Assembly: GCF_040529055.1 (NCBI RefSeq)
Contig: NZ_CP132342.1
Location: forward strand, 3,842,001 to 3,906,000
Direction of reading: 5' to 3'
Length of the DNA stretch: 64,000 nucleotides
Source of the DNA: Xanthomonas sontii
GTDB taxonomy: Bacteria; Pseudomonadota; Gammaproteobacteria; Xanthomonadales; Xanthomonadaceae
Both the position numbers and the translations under genes were made by a program. Positions 63,776 to 64,000 of this stretch are shown piece after piece. The notes below the pieces were generated by a model. The model was not told the origin of the DNA. It ran no database searches and saw nothing but the letters and a program-made list of their open reading frames with translations. Each line of letters begins with the position of its first letter. Positions within the stretch are counted from its first letter, which is position 1.

Positions 63776-64000
63776 CCCCTCTCCCACCGGGAGAAGGTGT
63801 CCTGTAGGGGCGGATGGGGGTGCGGGCGTAGTCTCGTGCGCAGGCTGGCTTCGCGAGGGCTTCGCACCGGATCCTCACCCCAACCCCTCTCCCGCAGGGA
63901 GAGGGGCTCGCGCCTTTCCCTTCTCCCACCGGGAGAAGGTGCCCCGCAGGGGTGGATGAGGGTACGGGCGCAGCCTCGCGCACAGGCTGGCTTCGCGAGG
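63776..64000. repeat. Tandem array of CTTCTCCCACCGGGAGAAGG elements
   Basis: Two direct copies of about 83 nt (63776-63858 and 63918-64000) start with a CTCCCACCGGGAG palindrome and end GGCTGGCTTCGCGAGG. Between them lies CCTCACCCCAACCCCTCTCC with its own GGGAGAGG palindrome (63873-63910). The array is cut by the window end. The same two end types flank the insert in mfd. No gene is seen in 63675-64000. Confidence 0.85.

Overview
The window is high-GC chromosomal DNA from a plant-associated gammaproteobacterium of the Xanthomonadaceae, most likely a Xanthomonas. The reasons are the many TonB-dependent receptors, the EmrE-like pump, the AraC/GPH-symporter/GH127 plant-sugar locus, the phosphopantetheinyl transferase, the REP-type GCGGCTTCAGCCGCGAC hairpins and the CTTCTCCCACCGGGAGAAGG repeats. 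This assignment is an inference from gene content; species cannot be fixed. Nearly all of the window is ordinary coding sequence. I see no rRNA, tRNA, prophage or insertion sequence.

Layout: 0.1-3.9 kb holds a ubiquinone-type hydroxylase and small envelope proteins on the minus strand. 4-9.1 kb holds alkylation repair (Ada-AlkA fusion and Ogt), a lipoprotein phosphodiesterase and a ClC channel. 9.3-12.3 kb holds ribosomal protein THX and a divergent MerC-like/ZnuD-like pair around a Zur-box-like site. 12.3-15.5 kb holds an EmrE-like pump and a second TonB receptor whose start codon lies in a hairpin. 15.8-21.8 kb holds paoABC (periplasmic molybdenum aldehyde oxidoreductase) converging on its maturation genes xdhC and mocA. 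22-27 kb holds an AlkX-type glycosylase, zur, gltX, a nitrilase and a GNAT enzyme. 27.3-31.5 kb is creBCD with a cre-tag array before creD. 31.6-36.3 kb holds a diguanylate cyclase, rlmJ, a DUF1963 protein and a GNAT enzyme. 36.4-40.1 kb is mfd, which appears to carry an in-frame repeat insertion.

40.5-53 kb is one chemotaxis operon: STAS, cheA, three chemoreceptors, cheW, a REC-EAL phosphodiesterase, cheR and cheB. Two receptors lack a periplasmic domain and carry exact 270-nt HAMP-like repeats. All three end in an F-x-x-F tail resembling the CheR/CheB tether. No cheY, cheZ or cheD is present, so the REC-EAL protein is a plausible output linking chemoreceptors to cyclic di-GMP.

53.1-57.6 kb is an AraC regulator, a GPH symporter and a GH127 beta-L-arabinofuranosidase. 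57.8-63.7 kb holds a PPTase, a SHOCT protein, gpmA, nfi, two pirins and a secreted hypothetical. Between nfi and the first pirin lies a possible two-repeat type I-C CRISPR relic without cas genes. The window ends inside a tandem array of the same repeat found inside mfd.
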